64,000 bases of DNA from Methylobacterium sp. J-068. Lineage in GTDB: Bacteria > Pseudomonadota > Alphaproteobacteria > Rhizobiales > Beijerinckiaceae. The notes beneath the pieces are model-generated. The model did not search any database, was not told where the DNA came from, and saw nothing but the letters and a program-made list of their open reading frames with translations. Below are positions 34,695-46,834 of the stretch, in pieces (within the stretch, counting starts at the first letter, position 1; each line of letters starts with the position of its first letter). The stretch is taken from assembly GCF_022829445.1 (NCBI RefSeq), contig NZ_JAKSXY010000070.1:1-64000 (forward strand). The letters are read 5' to 3'. Made by a program: the position numbers and the translations under genes.

Positions 34695-34892
34695 ATGCCC
34701 CTCATCGAATTTGGACGCTTGACGCGTTCACCAGCGGCGCTGGCCGCCATCATAGGCGCGACACGTGCGCTGGAGATGGCGTTCCCGGTTGACCTCGAAG
34801 AAGCGGTGTTGAACCGGCTCGGTCGCGCCGTGGCAGCCCTCCTGAAAGCCGAGGACGTTGTGGCGCTTCACGGTGGACCCGAAGCGGCGTGA
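34695..34892 (+). CDS. Small hypothetical protein, 65 aa
   Basis: This is a helical, Ala- and Leu-rich protein (SPAALAAIIGATRALEMAFPV, then LNRLGRAVAALLKAED) with no signal peptide. An unusual run of hydrophobic residues with charged faces suggests amphipathic helices. There is no recognised domain and no strong ribosome site, so it may not be expressed. Confidence 0.4.
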   Translation: MPLIEFGRLTRSPAALAAIIGATRALEMAFPVDLEEAVLNRLGRAVAALLKAEDVVALHGGPEAA

Positions 34893-35330
34893 AACGCGGC
34901 GGCGGTTCATGCCGCCGTGTGCCGAAGGCTCATAGGCCTTTGGCCTCCACCTGGGTCCGGGACGCGTCGACGAAGACGCCCACGCATCGACAGTAAGGGT
35001 TCGCTGGCTCCCCCTTTCCGCATTGCAATCGATGCGGAGCGGGAGGTCACGGAAGAATCATGTCACCTGAGCACCGAGGAACCTCGAGCATAGTGCGGAA
35101 AGGCGCTCGTAGTCATGTCGGGGCTTGGGTCGTCGCCCTGGGGCAACCCCTCACCACCTTCGCGGTGTCATAGGGCTCTCGGCTCCAAGTCGAACGCGCC
35201 ATATCCGTCTCCGCAAGCAGGCCTCGTCCCAGTGCATGCCTTGAACCCATGAGATAAACATAAGATTTTTGGGCAGAAAGCTGGAACTGTGATATGAGAC
35301 TGCTCATTCTTCGTCGAAGGTTTGACCGCT
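34893..35330. other. 438-bp stretch without a recognised gene
   Basis: A short GC hairpin (CGGCGG/CCGCCG near 34895-34917) follows the preceding small gene. The last 90 bases before 35331 are AT-rich and probably contain the promoter of the next gene. Nothing else was recognised. Confidence 0.4.
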
Positions 35331-35573
35331 ATGGATGTCGTTCTCACTTCTGAAGGACCTCACGGCGGTAAGTGGACCTTGAAAGACCGCCTTGGGCGGA
35401 ACCTCGGCAGCATCACCAAGCTCAAAAACGCCAGCGACTTTCAGATTCAGCCCGACGCGTTGGGCCTGCTCAAAGGCGTAAAACGGCGACATCCGACCCT
35501 CAACGAGGCCATGTCCGCCATTGCAAGCCTCACCAATGGCGCCTGCACGCTTGACAGCCGGGACTGGGATTAG
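35331..35573 (+). CDS. Hypothetical protein, about 80 aa
   Basis: This is a soluble protein of mixed strands and one helix (GGKWTLKDRLGRNLGSITK, FQIQPDALGLL, HPTLNEAMSAIASLTNGAC). The layout of a strand pair followed by a Leu-x-Glu-Ala-Met helix looks like a compact small domain. I cannot name a family. The ATG at 35331 is chosen; a TTG three codons upstream is also in frame. A gap of 61 bp separates it from the next gene, so the two may be co-transcribed. Confidence 0.6.
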   Translation: MDVVLTSEGPHGGKWTLKDRLGRNLGSITKLKNASDFQIQPDALGLLKGVKRRHPTLNEAMSAIASLTNGACTLDSRDWD

Positions 35574-35634
35574 GGCTGTCCATCTGGGCAGTACGCTCCG
35601 AACCTGATGCAACAACCAAGAGATCGCACCGGCC

Positions 35635-35985
35635 ATGATCGAGTTCTTTGACCAAGCCGGGCGAGAAGCCGCCTTCTGCCATGATGGCCACTCCCTCTAT
35701 CTCTGGAACGGCAAAGCCGCGGCCTTTATCCACGATGACAAAGTCTATGCCTATGACGGTCGCTTCATCGGCTGGGCGGATCGGGGCTGGATCTCGGACG
35801 AGAGCGGAGAGTGTCTCCTGTTCGAGCGCGATGCCATTGGTGGACCGCAAAAACCGAAACGCCTGACCAAAACGACGCCGGGGCCGAGAGGGACGAAGCC
35901 AGCGCGCGGAGACCTGCTTCCGACGCCGGAAAGCCGGGCCAATCTCAAGACGTGGTCGGATCGCGTGTTCTCCGACCTGATCTGA
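35635..35985 (+). CDS. 4-fold beta-flower-like protein, 116 aa
   Basis: Short repeated strand units are visible, each like 'aromatic-x-G-x-x-(hydrophobic)': FFDQAGREAAFCHDG, SLYLWNGKAAAFIHDD, KVYAYDGRFIGWADRG and WISDESGECLLFERDA, followed by GGPQKPKR. This pattern matches the small 4-fold beta-flower domain found in many bacteria. No enzymatic residues are evident; such domains are thought to bind ligands or partners. The last 40 residues are basic and probably flexible. Confidence 0.65.
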   Translation: MIEFFDQAGREAAFCHDGHSLYLWNGKAAAFIHDDKVYAYDGRFIGWADRGWISDESGECLLFERDAIGGPQKPKRLTKTTPGPRGTKPARGDLLPTPESRANLKTWSDRVFSDLI

Positions 35986-36006
35986 GGGGACATCAGATGT
36001 TCGCGA

Positions 36007-36234
36007 CATCCAAGTGTCGCCGCTGATCCGTACCCGAATCGAATGCCGCTTTGTCGAAGTAGGGTCGCGAGATATTCCAGTCGCAAGCCCAAGGGATGCT
36101 GGCGGGTAAGAACGCGTGGCCCGGTACGGGTGATAGCCGGCTCTCATCACCGACCATCGAAAGCGGCCCCTCTCGCTTCGACAGGCTAAAACACTCACAC
36201 GCGCATCGAGCAAGGAGGGACGTTGGATGTCCAC
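36007..36234 (-). pseudogene. GRFxW mini-protein, copy 2 (no own stop)
   Basis: Read from GTG 36234, the frame gives CRSERGRFRWSV, then AGYHPYRA and an Ala-rich segment, closely matching copy 1 at 34370. The similarity ends near codon 76 but the frame has no stop there and runs on, antisense to the beta-flower gene, to 35530. It therefore looks like a copy that lost its 3' end, or a remnant carried in the inverted repeat. Confidence 0.4.
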
Positions 36235-36257
36235 GTTATGGCAGGTTGCTAATTTTT

Positions 36258-36443
36258 ATGGCGAGTGATGACAGCGGCGCCCAGGATCGGCGCGAAACGA
36301 AATCTGCAAAGCATTTGGAGAAAGCCCGCGCTGGGGGCGAGGCACGCGCGGATTACGATGCGACGCGGCAAGCCACCGAAGACAAGACCGTGCGCCTCAA
36401 GGCTCTTCGAATTGCCAAGGAAAAGGCGGACAAAAACGGTTGA
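36258..36443 (+). CDS. Small hydrophilic protein, 61 aa
   Basis: This is a very charged helical protein (RRETKSAKHLEKARAGGEARADYDATRQ, then RLKALRIAKEKADK). Similar small basic proteins are common in Methylobacterium-like genomes, but no function is known to me. The ATG at 36258 is preferred over an upstream frame to 36096 because the earlier part overlaps the inverted repeat. It is predicted to be a single helical rod. Confidence 0.55.
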   Translation: MASDDSGAQDRRETKSAKHLEKARAGGEARADYDATRQATEDKTVRLKALRIAKEKADKNG

Positions 36444-36513
36444 TCCGACCTCGCCGGAGTCGATTTATCGCCCTGCGGCGTGAAATGCTCCCGCGCATTC
36501 CCATATAAAACCG

Positions 36514-36714
36514 ATGATCATCTTCACTCCCAATCCTCATTCCCTGCGGATCACACCGTCCGCTACGGAGCCCGGTCGGTTCGACTGGACGATCTGGAAG
36601 GACAAGGAGGTGGTGCAACGGTCACTCCGGTCCTTCGGCTCTGAAGGAGCCTCCGAGGCCGCCGGCGACACAGCCCTTCGGGCTGTGACTGCGACTTGGC
36701 AGAACGCGCGGTAG
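36514..36714 (+). CDS. GRFxW mini-protein, copy 3 (66 aa)
   Basis: SLRITPSATEPGRFDWTIW and then VVQRSLRSFGSEGASEAAG repeat the pattern of copies 1 and 2: strand-Pro, E-x-GRF-x-W, second strand, Ser-rich turn and an Ala-rich helix. It is outside the nucleotide repeat, so it is an older relative. This is the best preserved of the three as a stand-alone gene with its own stop. Function is unknown. Confidence 0.55.
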   Translation: MIIFTPNPHSLRITPSATEPGRFDWTIWKDKEVVQRSLRSFGSEGASEAAGDTALRAVTATWQNAR

Positions 36715-36764
36715 CGAGGCGCAACCGTCTCACGGGGCAACCCGACGGGGTGCGCCTTGCGATC

Positions 36765-37130
36765 TCATGCGTTGGAATCGCCTTTCATGAGGGAACCCGC
36801 GAGGCTGACTTTCCGCGCGAAGGTCGGCCGGGTTTCGCCATGGGTCGGTCGGGCATAGGTCTGGCGCGATTGCGCATAAATGGCTGCCCCGAGAGGGCCT
36901 TCCACGCCCGATAGGGCCGCCATCGTACAGGTCGCTCCCACCTTCAGGCCCAGTTCGTGTGTGTGGCTCCGACCATACAGGTAGGCCGCGAGGCGAGCCC
37001 GTACTTTCTCGGGAATATCGGCGATCAGGATCAGTAACTTTTCCGCATCGGCGCGATACACGCGACCGAGCAGATCGAGTGAGACCGGGCAGCCCTCGGC
37101 CTCCAGGTAGATCGGACGATCCATGATCAC
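36765..37130 (-). CDS. Hypothetical protein, 121 aa
   Basis: This protein begins MIMDRPIYLEAEGCPVSLDLLGRVYRAD, then a helical part (KVRARLAAYLYGRSHTHELG) and a Gly/Ala-rich segment with a Cys. There are no membrane helices beyond a weak one (ATCTMAALSGVEG). A GTG at 37130 follows an AGGCAGG site; an ATG two codons later is equally possible. I cannot assign a family. Confidence 0.6.
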   Translation of the reverse strand: MIMDRPIYLEAEGCPVSLDLLGRVYRADAEKLLILIADIPEKVRARLAAYLYGRSHTHELGLKVGATCTMAALSGVEGPLGAAIYAQSRQTYARPTHGETRPTFARKVSLAGSLMKGDSNA

Positions 37131-37592
37131 GATGACACCTGCCTCTCGGTAAAAGGCAGCTTGGTCAGGCGATGGTTAACCAAGTGTGAGCGACTGCGCT
37201 GCGTCGCCCGCGTGTCGACTCGCCGAATGTGCGCGTTGCCGCGCGGGCTCGGCCCTCGTCATCCCCATCCTGACCGCCAGGGCAACGAGGTCCGTATCGG
37301 TGCAGATGAGAGGCTGAAGGGGCTTTCAGCTTGAGATGGGCGAGGACGGCTGAGCTCTTCCCAAAGTCCGCTTTCAGGCATCGGGCCCAAAAGTCTGAAC
37401 GGGCGGTTTGGGCCGTAGACGAAACGTCCGCTTCGGATCGGCAGGCCAATGTCCGCTTGCCGCCCGCCGCGGACCGTCCGCCTGGATCAAAAACCGAGAC
37501 ACAACCGGCCGGCGGCCCATCTGGCCGCAGCGCACACTTCCATGGTAGGCGCGGCTCCAGTTTCCTCGTCGCTTGCCTTCGGACGAACAGCC
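37131..37592. other. 462-bp stretch before purH without a recognised gene
   Basis: It contains a TTAACCA motif near 37175 that resembles half a CtrA site. Long frames here overlap on several strands and show no protein-like composition. The purH promoter is expected in the right half. Confidence 0.4.
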
Positions 37593-39191
37593 ATGTCGCA
37601 TGACCAGGTGCGGGTCGCCCGCGCACTCCTCTCCGTCTCGGACAAGGCCGGCCTCGTCGAATTCGCCACCGCCCTCGATCGGCTCGGCATCGCGCTCGTC
37701 TCCACCGGGGGCACCCACAAGGCCCTGCGCGCCGCCGGCCTCCCGGTCACCGAGGTCACCGAACTGACCGGCTTCCCCGAGATGATGGACGGGCGGGTGA
37801 AGACGCTCCATCCGGGCGTTCACGGGGGCCTGCTCGCGGTGCGCGACAACCCGGAGCATCAGGCGGCGCTCGCCGCCCACGGCATCCGGGCGATTGATCT
37901 CCTCGTCGTCAACCTCTACCCCTTCGAGGCCACCGTGGCGCAGGGCGCCGGATACGAGGCGTGCGTCGAGAACATCGACATCGGCGGCCCGGCCATGATC
38001 CGCGCCGCCTCGAAGAACCATGCCGACGTCGCCGTGGTGGTGGATGTGGCCGATTACGGCGCGCTCTTGAGCGAACTCGAGGCGCAGGGCGGCTCCTTGA
38101 ACGAGCGCACCCGCCGCCGCCTCGCGCAGAAGGCCTATGCGCGCACCGCCGCCTACGACGCGGCCATCGCGAACTGGCTCGCCGGCCAGATCGAGCCCGA
38201 TCCGGCCCCCGCTTACCGCGCCTTCGGCGGCAGCCTCGCCCAGTCGCTCCGCTACGGCGAGAACCCGCACCAGGCGGCCGCCTTCTATCGCCTGCCCGGT
38301 GCGCCCCGGCCAGGCGTGGCCACGGCGCGCCAGCTCCAGGGCAAGGAGCTGTCCTACAACAACCTCAACGACACCGACGCGGCCTACGAGTGCGTGGCCG
38401 AGTTCGACCCGACCCGCGCGGCGGCGGTGGCGATCATCAAGCACGCCAACCCGTGTGGCGTCTCGGAGGGCGCGAGCCTCGCCGAGGCCTACGAGCGGGC
38501 GCTCGCCTGCGATCCGACCTCGGCCTTCGGCGGCATCGTCGCCCTCAACCGAACCCTGGACGCCGAGGCCGCGCGGCGGATCGTCGAGATCTTCACGGAG
38601 GTCATCATCGCCCCGGACGCCACCGAGGAGGCGATCGCGATCGTGGCCGCCAAGAAGAACCTGCGCCTTCTGCTCGCCGACGGCCTGCCCGACCCGCGCG
38701 GGGCCGGCGAGACCGTGAAGACGCTCGCGGGCGGCCTCCTCGTGCAGGCGCGCGACGCGGCCGTGGTCGACGACATGCCGCTCCAGGTCGTGACGAGGCG
38801 GGCGCCGAGCGAGCGCGAATACGCCGACCTGCGCTTCGCCTACCGGGTGGCCAAGCACGTGAAGTCGAACGCCATCGTGTATGCGCGCGACGGCGCGACG
38901 GTGGGCATCGGCGCCGGGCAGATGTCGCGGGTGGATTCTTCGCGCATCGCCGCCTGGAAGGCGGCCGAGGGCGCCCGGCGCATCGGCGCGGCCGAGAGCC
39001 TCGCGAAGGGCTCCGTGGTAGCCTCCGACGCCTTCTTCCCCTTCGCGGACGGGCTGATCGCGGCGGCGGAAGCGGGCGCCACGGCCGTGATCCAGCCCGG
39101 CGGCTCCATGCGGGACGCCGACGTGATCAAGGCCGCCGACGAGGCCGGCCTCGCCATGGTCTTCACCGGGCACCGCCACTTCCGGCACTGA
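37593..39191 (+). CDS. purH: Bifunctional AICAR transformylase/IMP cyclohydrolase PurH
   Basis: This protein of about 532 aa catalyses the last two steps of IMP synthesis. The N-terminal IMP cyclohydrolase (about 1-200) shows [29 protein letters not shown] and [16 protein letters not shown]. The C-terminal transformylase has [15 protein letters not shown], the catalytic Lys-His in [11 protein letters not shown], and [15 protein letters not shown] start at ATG 37593; an upstream frame adds 48 residues with no relation to the family. A DUF2252 gene follows 46 bp downstream. Confidence 0.97.
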   Translation: MSHDQVRVARALLSVSDKAGLVEFATALDRLGIALVSTGGTHKALRAAGLPVTEVTELTGFPEMMDGRVKTLHPGVHGGLLAVRDNPEHQAALAAHGIRAIDLLVVNLYPFEATVAQGAGYEACVENIDIGGPAMIRAASKNHADVAVVVDVADYGALLSELEAQGGSLNERTRRRLAQKAYARTAAYDAAIANWLAGQIEPDPAPAYRAFGGSLAQSLRYGENPHQAAAFYRLPGAPRPGVATARQLQGKELSYNNLNDTDAAYECVAEFDPTRAAAVAIIKHANPCGVSEGASLAEAYERALACDPTSAFGGIVALNRTLDAEAARRIVEIFTEVIIAPDATEEAIAIVAAKKNLRLLLADGLPDPRGAGETVKTLAGGLLVQARDAAVVDDMPLQVVTRRAPSEREYADLRFAYRVAKHVKSNAIVYARDGATVGIGAGQMSRVDSSRIAAWKAAEGARRIGAAESLAKGSVVASDAFFPFADGLIAAAEAGATAVIQPGGSMRDADVIKAADEAGLAMVFTGHRHFRH

Positions 39192-39237
39192 CGCGGCCGG
39201 GCATCATCGCCCGCCGCAGCGACAGGACGATTGCCGC

Positions 39238-40614
39238 ATGACCGACACGCCGAATCCGACCAGCCGCGCCGCGCGCCGCGCCGCCGGCAAACGCCTGCGC
39301 GAGCGGGTGACGCGCGAATCCCTCGGCCGCTGGGAGCCCGGCCCGCGGCGCGATCCGCTGGCGATCCTGCGGGCCGGCGATTCCGGCCGGCTCGGCCCCC
39401 TCGTCCCCTTGCGCTACGCGCGCATGCGCGAGAACGCCTTCGCGTTCCTGCGGGGCTCGGCCGCCGTGATGGCCGCCGATCTCGAAGGCGCCCCCGTTCC
39501 GGGCATCCCGGTCCAGGCCTGCGGCGACTGCCACATCGGCAATTTCGGCGTGTACCGCAGCCCCGAAGGGCAGACCCTGTTCGACATCAACGACTTCGAC
39601 GAGACCCTGTGGAACGTCGATTTCACCGTCGACGTGAAGCGCCTCGCCGCCAGCGTGGCCCTGGCCGCCCTCCCGCGCGGCGAGGACAAGGCGCGCCGTG
39701 CCGCGAAGGCCAGCGCCCGCGCCTATCGCGAGCACATGCGCGAGCTGGCGAACCTGTCACCCCTGGCGATCTGGCACAGCCGCATCGACCTCGACCACGA
39801 GGTCGGGCGCCTGGGCGACGGCGACCTGTGCCGGCGCCTGCTCGCCGAGGCGACGGCCGAGAACGAGGACGGGTTGAGCCGGGGCGACGCCCCGAAGCTC
39901 GCCGTCTCGCCCGACCACACCGACCCGGAGGCCTGGCGCATCGCCGACAAGGCACCGACGATCTTCCACGAGGGGCCGGACGGGCTGACCGAGGCCGTGC
40001 GGGACGCCGAAGCGGCCCTGCTGGCCTATCCGCAGAGCCTCACCGCCGACCGCTGGACCCTGGTCTCGCACTACGCCCAGCGCGACGTCGCCTTCAAGGT
40101 GGTGGGGATCGGCTCGGTCGGCCTCGTCTGCGCGGTCGGAATCTACGCCGACGCGGACGGCGCGCCGCTGTTCCTGCAGATCAAGGAGGCCCGTCCCTCC
40201 GTCATCGGCCAGCTCGCGCTCCACCCGTTCTCGGTCCTGTCCGAGGGGCAGCGGGTGATCGACGGCCAGCGGATCATGCAGGCGGCGAGCGATCCCTTCC
40301 TGGGCACCACGTTCTCCGAGGCGAGCGGGCGCTCCTACTACGTGCGCCAGTTGAAGAACCGGAAGCTCTCGGCGGTCGGCGAGATCCTGTCCGAGAGCGG
40401 CGCCAAGGCCTATGCGCAGCTCTGCGGCACCACGCTCGCCCGTGCCCATGCCCGCTCGGGCGATGCGGTCATGATCGCCGGCTATCTCGGCAAGGGCTCG
40501 GCCTTCGACGAGGCGATCGCGGATTTCGCGATGACCTATGCCCGCCAGAGCATCAGCGACCACGCCCTGCTGCAACTCGATTACCAGACGGACCCCGAGA
40601 GCGGGGCGGCCTGA
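39238..40614 (+). CDS. DUF2252 family protein
   Basis: This 458-aa soluble protein has family landmarks [47 protein letters not shown] and a C-terminal DHALLQLDY. The fold has been compared with kinase-like aminoglycoside phosphotransferases (a D-x-H-x-G-N-like motif in GDCHIGN). No substrate is established. It follows purH on the same strand and ends at a strong hairpin. Confidence 0.9.
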   Translation: MTDTPNPTSRAARRAAGKRLRERVTRESLGRWEPGPRRDPLAILRAGDSGRLGPLVPLRYARMRENAFAFLRGSAAVMAADLEGAPVPGIPVQACGDCHIGNFGVYRSPEGQTLFDINDFDETLWNVDFTVDVKRLAASVALAALPRGEDKARRAAKASARAYREHMRELANLSPLAIWHSRIDLDHEVGRLGDGDLCRRLLAEATAENEDGLSRGDAPKLAVSPDHTDPEAWRIADKAPTIFHEGPDGLTEAVRDAEAALLAYPQSLTADRWTLVSHYAQRDVAFKVVGIGSVGLVCAVGIYADADGAPLFLQIKEARPSVIGQLALHPFSVLSEGQRVIDGQRIMQAASDPFLGTTFSEASGRSYYVRQLKNRKLSAVGEILSESGAKAYAQLCGTTLARAHARSGDAVMIAGYLGKGSAFDEAIADFAMTYARQSISDHALLQLDYQTDPESGAA

Positions 40615-40620
40615 AACGAG

Positions 40621-40648
40621 AAGGGCCCCGCCGTATGGCGGGGCCCTT
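40621..40648. terminator. Bidirectional terminator
   Basis: A perfect 12-bp stem (AAGGGCCCCGCC with GGCGGGGCCCTT) with a GTAT loop lies between the convergent DUF2252 and MHS transporter genes. The A and T ends give a short U run in both directions. Confidence 0.8.
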
Positions 40649-40666
40649 CCCTCCGAGCACCCGGTC

Positions 40667-42424
40667 TCAGCGAACCGGGTTCTCGTCGTAGGTGAAGATG
40701 TCGCGATCCTTGGTCTCCGGGATGAACAGGAGGCCGATGACGAAGGTCATCGTGGCGATCGCGATCGGGTACCACAGGCCGTTATAGATGTTGCCGGTCT
40801 GGGCCACGATGGCGAAGGAGGTGGCCGGCAGGAGGCCGCCGAACCAGCCGTTGCCGATATGGTAGGGCAGGGACATCGAGGTGTAGCGGATACGGGTCGG
40901 GAACAGCTCGACCAGGGCCGCCGCGATCGGGCCGTAGACCATCGTCACGTAGAGGACGAGGATCGTCAGGATGCCGATGACGATGAGCTTCTGGCCGGTG
41001 AAGATGTCGATCGGGTTGCTCGCCTTGACGATGGTGGCGTTGCCGGCGGGGGCCGGGTAGCCGGCGGCCGTCAGGGCGGCCGGCACCGCCTTGGCGAAGG
41101 TCGGGTCGGCCACGGGGAAGTCCTTGCCCGCGATGGTCACGATGGTGGGCGAGCCGGCCGCGACCGCCTCGGTGCTGTAGTTCACCGCGCTCCGGGCCAG
41201 CAGCGCCTTGGCGACGTCGCACTGCTCGGTGAACTTGGCCGTTCCCACCGGATTGAACTGGAACGAGCAGGAGGCCGGGTTCGTCTTGACCACCACCGGC
41301 ACCGTGGACTGGGCCTGGTAGAGGGCCGGGTTGGCGTTGGCGGTGAGTTGCTCGAACAGCGGGAAGTAGGTGAGTGCCGCGATCAGGCAGCCGCCGAGGA
41401 TGACCGGCTTGCGCCCGATCTTGTCGGAGAGCGCGCCGAAGAACAGGAACCCGCCGGTGGCCAGCAGCAGCGACCAGGCGATCAGCACGTTGGCGGTGAA
41501 CTGGTCGACCTTCAGGATGCTCTGGAGGAAGAACAGGGCGTAGAACTGACCCGCATACCAGACCACGGCCTGACCGGCGGTGAGGCCGAGGAGCGCGAGC
41601 AGCGCCCACTTGGCGTTGCGCCACTGGCCGAAGGCCTCCGAGAGCGGCGCCTTCGAGTGCGTGCCCTCTTCCTTCATCTTCTTGAAGGCCGGGCTCTCGT
41701 TCATCTGCAGGCGGATCCAGACGGAGATGCCCAGGAGCACGCAGGAAACGAGGAACGGAATGCGCCAGCCCCAGGCCTGGAAGGCCGTGATGGTGGTCTG
41801 GGTGCCGTCGGCGGCGGTGGTCACGGTGGGGGCGTAGGCGCCGTTCACGTAGCCCTGCGTCGACAGGATGATGACCAGCGAGAGCAGCAGGCCGAGCGTG
41901 GCCGTGGTCTGGATGAACGCGGTGTAGAACCCGCGCCGGCCGCGCGGCGCGTGCTCGGCCACGTAGACCGCGGCCCCCCCGTACTCGCCGCCGAGCGCGA
42001 GGCCCTGGAGCATGCGCAGGGCCAGCAGGATCACCGGGGCGGCCCAGCCGATGCCGTAGCCGTTCAGCGTGTCGTAGGAGGGCAGCAGGCCGACGCAGAA
42101 GGTCGAGATGCCCATGATCAGGATGGTGATGAGGAAGGTGTGCTTGCGCCCGACCATGTCGCCGAGCCGCCCGAAGACCAGGGCGCCGAAGGGCCGGACC
42201 AGGAAGCCCGCCGCGAAGGCGAGCAGGGCGAAGATGTTGCGGGTCGCTTCCGGATAGGCCGAGAAGAACTGCGCGCCGATGATCGTCGCGAGCGATCCGT
42301 AGAGGTAGAAATCGTACCATTCGAAGACGGTACCGAGGGACGAGGCGAGGATGACCTTCTTCTCGCCCGGGCTCATTGGCCTCGTGGCCGTATCAGGAAC
42401 GGGGATCGCGCTCGACGCAACCAT
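40667..42424 (-). CDS. MHS-family MFS transporter with large extracytoplasmic insert
   Basis: This is a 585-aa metabolite:H+ symporter. MHS motifs are FEWYDFYLYGSLA, VRPFGALVFGRLGDMVGRK, LQGLALGGEYGGAAVYVAEHAP and the final PETKDRD. Twelve hydrophobic segments are seen. Between helices 8 and 9 lies an extra region of about 130 residues with two Cys (SCSFQF, EQCDV) that should face the periplasm. The substrate is probably an organic acid or betaine. The insert makes it longer than typical (about 430-450). Confidence 0.9.
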   Translation of the reverse strand: MVASSAIPVPDTATRPMSPGEKKVILASSLGTVFEWYDFYLYGSLATIIGAQFFSAYPEATRNIFALLAFAAGFLVRPFGALVFGRLGDMVGRKHTFLITILIMGISTFCVGLLPSYDTLNGYGIGWAAPVILLALRMLQGLALGGEYGGAAVYVAEHAPRGRRGFYTAFIQTTATLGLLLSLVIILSTQGYVNGAYAPTVTTAADGTQTTITAFQAWGWRIPFLVSCVLLGISVWIRLQMNESPAFKKMKEEGTHSKAPLSEAFGQWRNAKWALLALLGLTAGQAVVWYAGQFYALFFLQSILKVDQFTANVLIAWSLLLATGGFLFFGALSDKIGRKPVILGGCLIAALTYFPLFEQLTANANPALYQAQSTVPVVVKTNPASCSFQFNPVGTAKFTEQCDVAKALLARSAVNYSTEAVAAGSPTIVTIAGKDFPVADPTFAKAVPAALTAAGYPAPAGNATIVKASNPIDIFTGQKLIVIGILTILVLYVTMVYGPIAAALVELFPTRIRYTSMSLPYHIGNGWFGGLLPATSFAIVAQTGNIYNGLWYPIAIATMTFVIGLLFIPETKDRDIFTYDENPVR

Positions 42425-42700
42425 GGGACGTTTCTCCGGATTCGTTCATGCCCGGGCGTAGGCCGCCCGTGACTGTTGGACCAACTTCGCGTGTGCCAAC
42501 CCGTCGCCGGCCGACGGAGAGACGAACCTCCCGCGCCGCCGATCCGAACCATGCTGGATACGCCGGAGAAACGTTAAGCGAGGCCTTGATTTCGCCCAAT
42601 AGCGAAAGGCGCGATCAAACTACCGAATTCAGATATTTTTCAACCATCGCCCAAGTATTTTTTGAGCGAGGCACGGATTAAAACCCGGCCTCGAAACGAG

Positions 42701-42728
42701 GACGGGCGCGGCTCGCGCCGCGCCCGTC
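42701..42728 (-). terminator. Terminator hairpin after actP
   Basis: A perfect 12-bp stem (42701-42712 with 42717-42728) with a TCGC loop starts 29 bp after the actP stop on the minus strand. A weak T-rich stretch follows (GGGTTTTAATCC). Confidence 0.7.
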
Positions 42729-42757
42729 GCTTCCAGAACTTCGCTGACGCGAAAGTC

Positions 42758-44452
42758 TCAGTGCGCGTGGGCTCCGTCGGCGCCGATGCCGGTCTCGGAG
42801 CGCACGAACTGCGCGTCGAACAGGGCCCGCTCGGCCTTGGCCCGGCGGGTGTTGTCGAGCTTCGAGACGACGAAGATCGTCAGGAAGGCCAGCGGCATCG
42901 AGAACAAAGCCGGGTTGTCGTAGGGGAAGATCGCCACCGGGTTGCCGAAGGTCGTCACCCAGACGGCCTTCGACAGGACCACCATGCCGACCGCCGCGAT
43001 CAACCCGACGAGGCCACCGATGAGCGCGCCCCAGGTCGTGGTGCCCCTCCACAGGATGGACATGGTCAGGACCGGGAAGTTGCAGCTCGCCGCCACCGAG
43101 AAGGCGAGGCCGACCATGAAGGCGACGTTCTGGTTCTCGAAGACGTAGCCGAGATAGATCGCCACGATGCCGATGACGACGGCGGCGATCTTGGAGAGCC
43201 GGACCTCCGCCGCTTCGTTGGTGCGTCCGCGGGCGATCACCTGGGCGTAGAGGTCGTGACTGACCGCCGAGGCGCCGGCCAGCGTCAGGCCCGCCACCAC
43301 CGCCAGGATGGTCGCGAAGGCCACGGCTGAGATGAAGCCCAGGAAGTAGGGGCCGCCGACCGCGTTGGCGAGGTTCACCGCCACCATGTTGGTGCCGCCG
43401 ATCATGCCCTTGAGCTTGTCGAAGGCGCCGGCCGCATCGAGGTTGAAATAGGCCGGGTCCGACATCAGCAGCGCGATGCCGCCGAAGCCGATGATGAAGG
43501 TGAGGATGTAGAAATAGCCGATCAGGCCGGTGGCGTAGAACACCGACTTGCGGGCGGCCTGGGCGTCCGACACCGTGAAGAAGCGCATCAGGATATGCGG
43601 CAGGCCGGCGGTGCCGAACATCAGGCCGACGCCGAGCGAGATCGCCTCGATCGGATTGCTTACGAGGCCGCCCGGCGCCATGATCGCGTCACCCTTGGGG
43701 TGGGTGGCGACGGCGGCGGCAAACAGCGTCTCGGGGTTGAAGCCGTACCGGTAGAGCACCGCGCCGGCCATGAAGGTCGCGCCGCCGAGGAGCAGGCAGG
43801 CCTTGATCACCTGGACCCAGGTGGTCGCCTTCATGCCGCCGAAGGCCACGTAGACGATCATCAGCACGCCGACGATGACCACCGCGTAGAGGTAGGGCAG
43901 GCCGAACAGGAGCTGGATCAGCTTACCCGCGCCGACCATCTGGGCGATCAGGTAGAACGCCACGACCACCAGGGTGCCGGTGGCCGAGATGATGCGGATG
44001 GAGGTCTGGTCGAGACGGAAGCTCGCCACGTCCGCGAAGGTGAACTTGCCGAGGTTGCGCAGCCGCTCGGCGATGAGGAACAGCACGATCGGCCAGCCGA
44101 CGAGGAAGCCGGTGGAGTAGATCAGGCCGTCGAAGCCGGAGGTGTAGACGAGGCCCGAGATGCCGAGGAACGAGGCGGCGGACATGTAGTCGCCCGCGAT
44201 GGCCAGTGAGTTGGTGCCCGCCGAGATGCCGCCGCCCGCGGCGTAGAAATCGGCCGCCGACTTGGTGCCCTTGGCGGCCTTGTAGGTGATGCCGAGGGTG
44301 AAGAGCACGAAGAACGCGAACATGCCGATGGCCGGCCAGTTCGTCGCGGATTGCTTGACGGCGCCGAGGTCGGGGCCGGCCGCGTAGGCCGCCGTTGCGG
44401 CGAGCGCCGCGAGCGCGGTGCCGAGGACGATGGGGTGGCGCAGGCTGATCAT
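42758..44452 (-). CDS. actP: Cation/acetate symporter ActP (SSS family)
   Basis: This 564-aa sodium:solute symporter has 13 or 14 membrane segments. It starts with a signal-like helix and shows [34 protein letters not shown] and [21 protein letters not shown]. It imports acetate and other short organic acids. The start overlaps the DUF485 stop by four bases (ATGA), and the acetyl-CoA synthetase gene lies directly upstream, so this is the standard acs-yjcH-actP unit. Confidence 0.95.
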   Translation of the reverse strand: MISLRHPIVLGTALAALAATAAYAAGPDLGAVKQSATNWPAIGMFAFFVLFTLGITYKAAKGTKSAADFYAAGGGISAGTNSLAIAGDYMSAASFLGISGLVYTSGFDGLIYSTGFLVGWPIVLFLIAERLRNLGKFTFADVASFRLDQTSIRIISATGTLVVVAFYLIAQMVGAGKLIQLLFGLPYLYAVVIVGVLMIVYVAFGGMKATTWVQVIKACLLLGGATFMAGAVLYRYGFNPETLFAAAVATHPKGDAIMAPGGLVSNPIEAISLGVGLMFGTAGLPHILMRFFTVSDAQAARKSVFYATGLIGYFYILTFIIGFGGIALLMSDPAYFNLDAAGAFDKLKGMIGGTNMVAVNLANAVGGPYFLGFISAVAFATILAVVAGLTLAGASAVSHDLYAQVIARGRTNEAAEVRLSKIAAVVIGIVAIYLGYVFENQNVAFMVGLAFSVAASCNFPVLTMSILWRGTTTWGALIGGLVGLIAAVGMVVLSKAVWVTTFGNPVAIFPYDNPALFSMPLAFLTIFVVSKLDNTRRAKAERALFDAQFVRSETGIGADGAHAH

Positions 44453-44757
44453 CGGCCGAGATCCCGCTTGAGCGCGGCGGTCAGGTCGTCGAAGCGGCCG
44501 TTGGCGCGCCGGACGTAGATGCCGGTGAGGATGAAGGCGAGCACGATCACGGTGACGCCGAGGACGAGGCCGAGGGACGCGGTGCCGCCCCCGATCTTCA
44601 CCGCGAGCAGCGCCTTGTCGAAGGCGATCAGCCCGATGAAGCCGAAATAGATCAGCAGCATGATGATGGTGAGCGTCCAGCCGAACCGCGTGCGTTCGTG
44701 CACGAGCTCCTGGAAGCGCGGGTTCTGCGCGATGCGCGCAGTCTCGATATCAGACAT
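44449..44757 (-). CDS. DUF485 membrane protein (YjcH-like)
   Basis: This 102-aa protein has two membrane helices ([22 protein letters not shown] and [23 protein letters not shown]) and a short basic tail. It is the usual small partner encoded before actP, thought to help the symporter. It starts at ATG 44757, 127 bp after acs, and is coupled to actP. Confidence 0.93.
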   Translation of the reverse strand: MSDIETARIAQNPRFQELVHERTRFGWTLTIIMLLIYFGFIGLIAFDKALLAVKIGGGTASLGLVLGVTVIVLAFILTGIYVRRANGRFDDLTAALKRDLGR

Positions 44758-44884
44758 GACATGACCTCCCGAGGCGCCGGTCCCTGTCGGGACCGGCCTC
44801 CTGTTCCGATGAAGCTTGGATGTAGGCGTGAGCGCGCGCGGACATCCGTCTGGATGCTTGCGCGATCGGCGAATCCGGCGTCGT

Positions 44885-46834
<1,950 letters not shown>

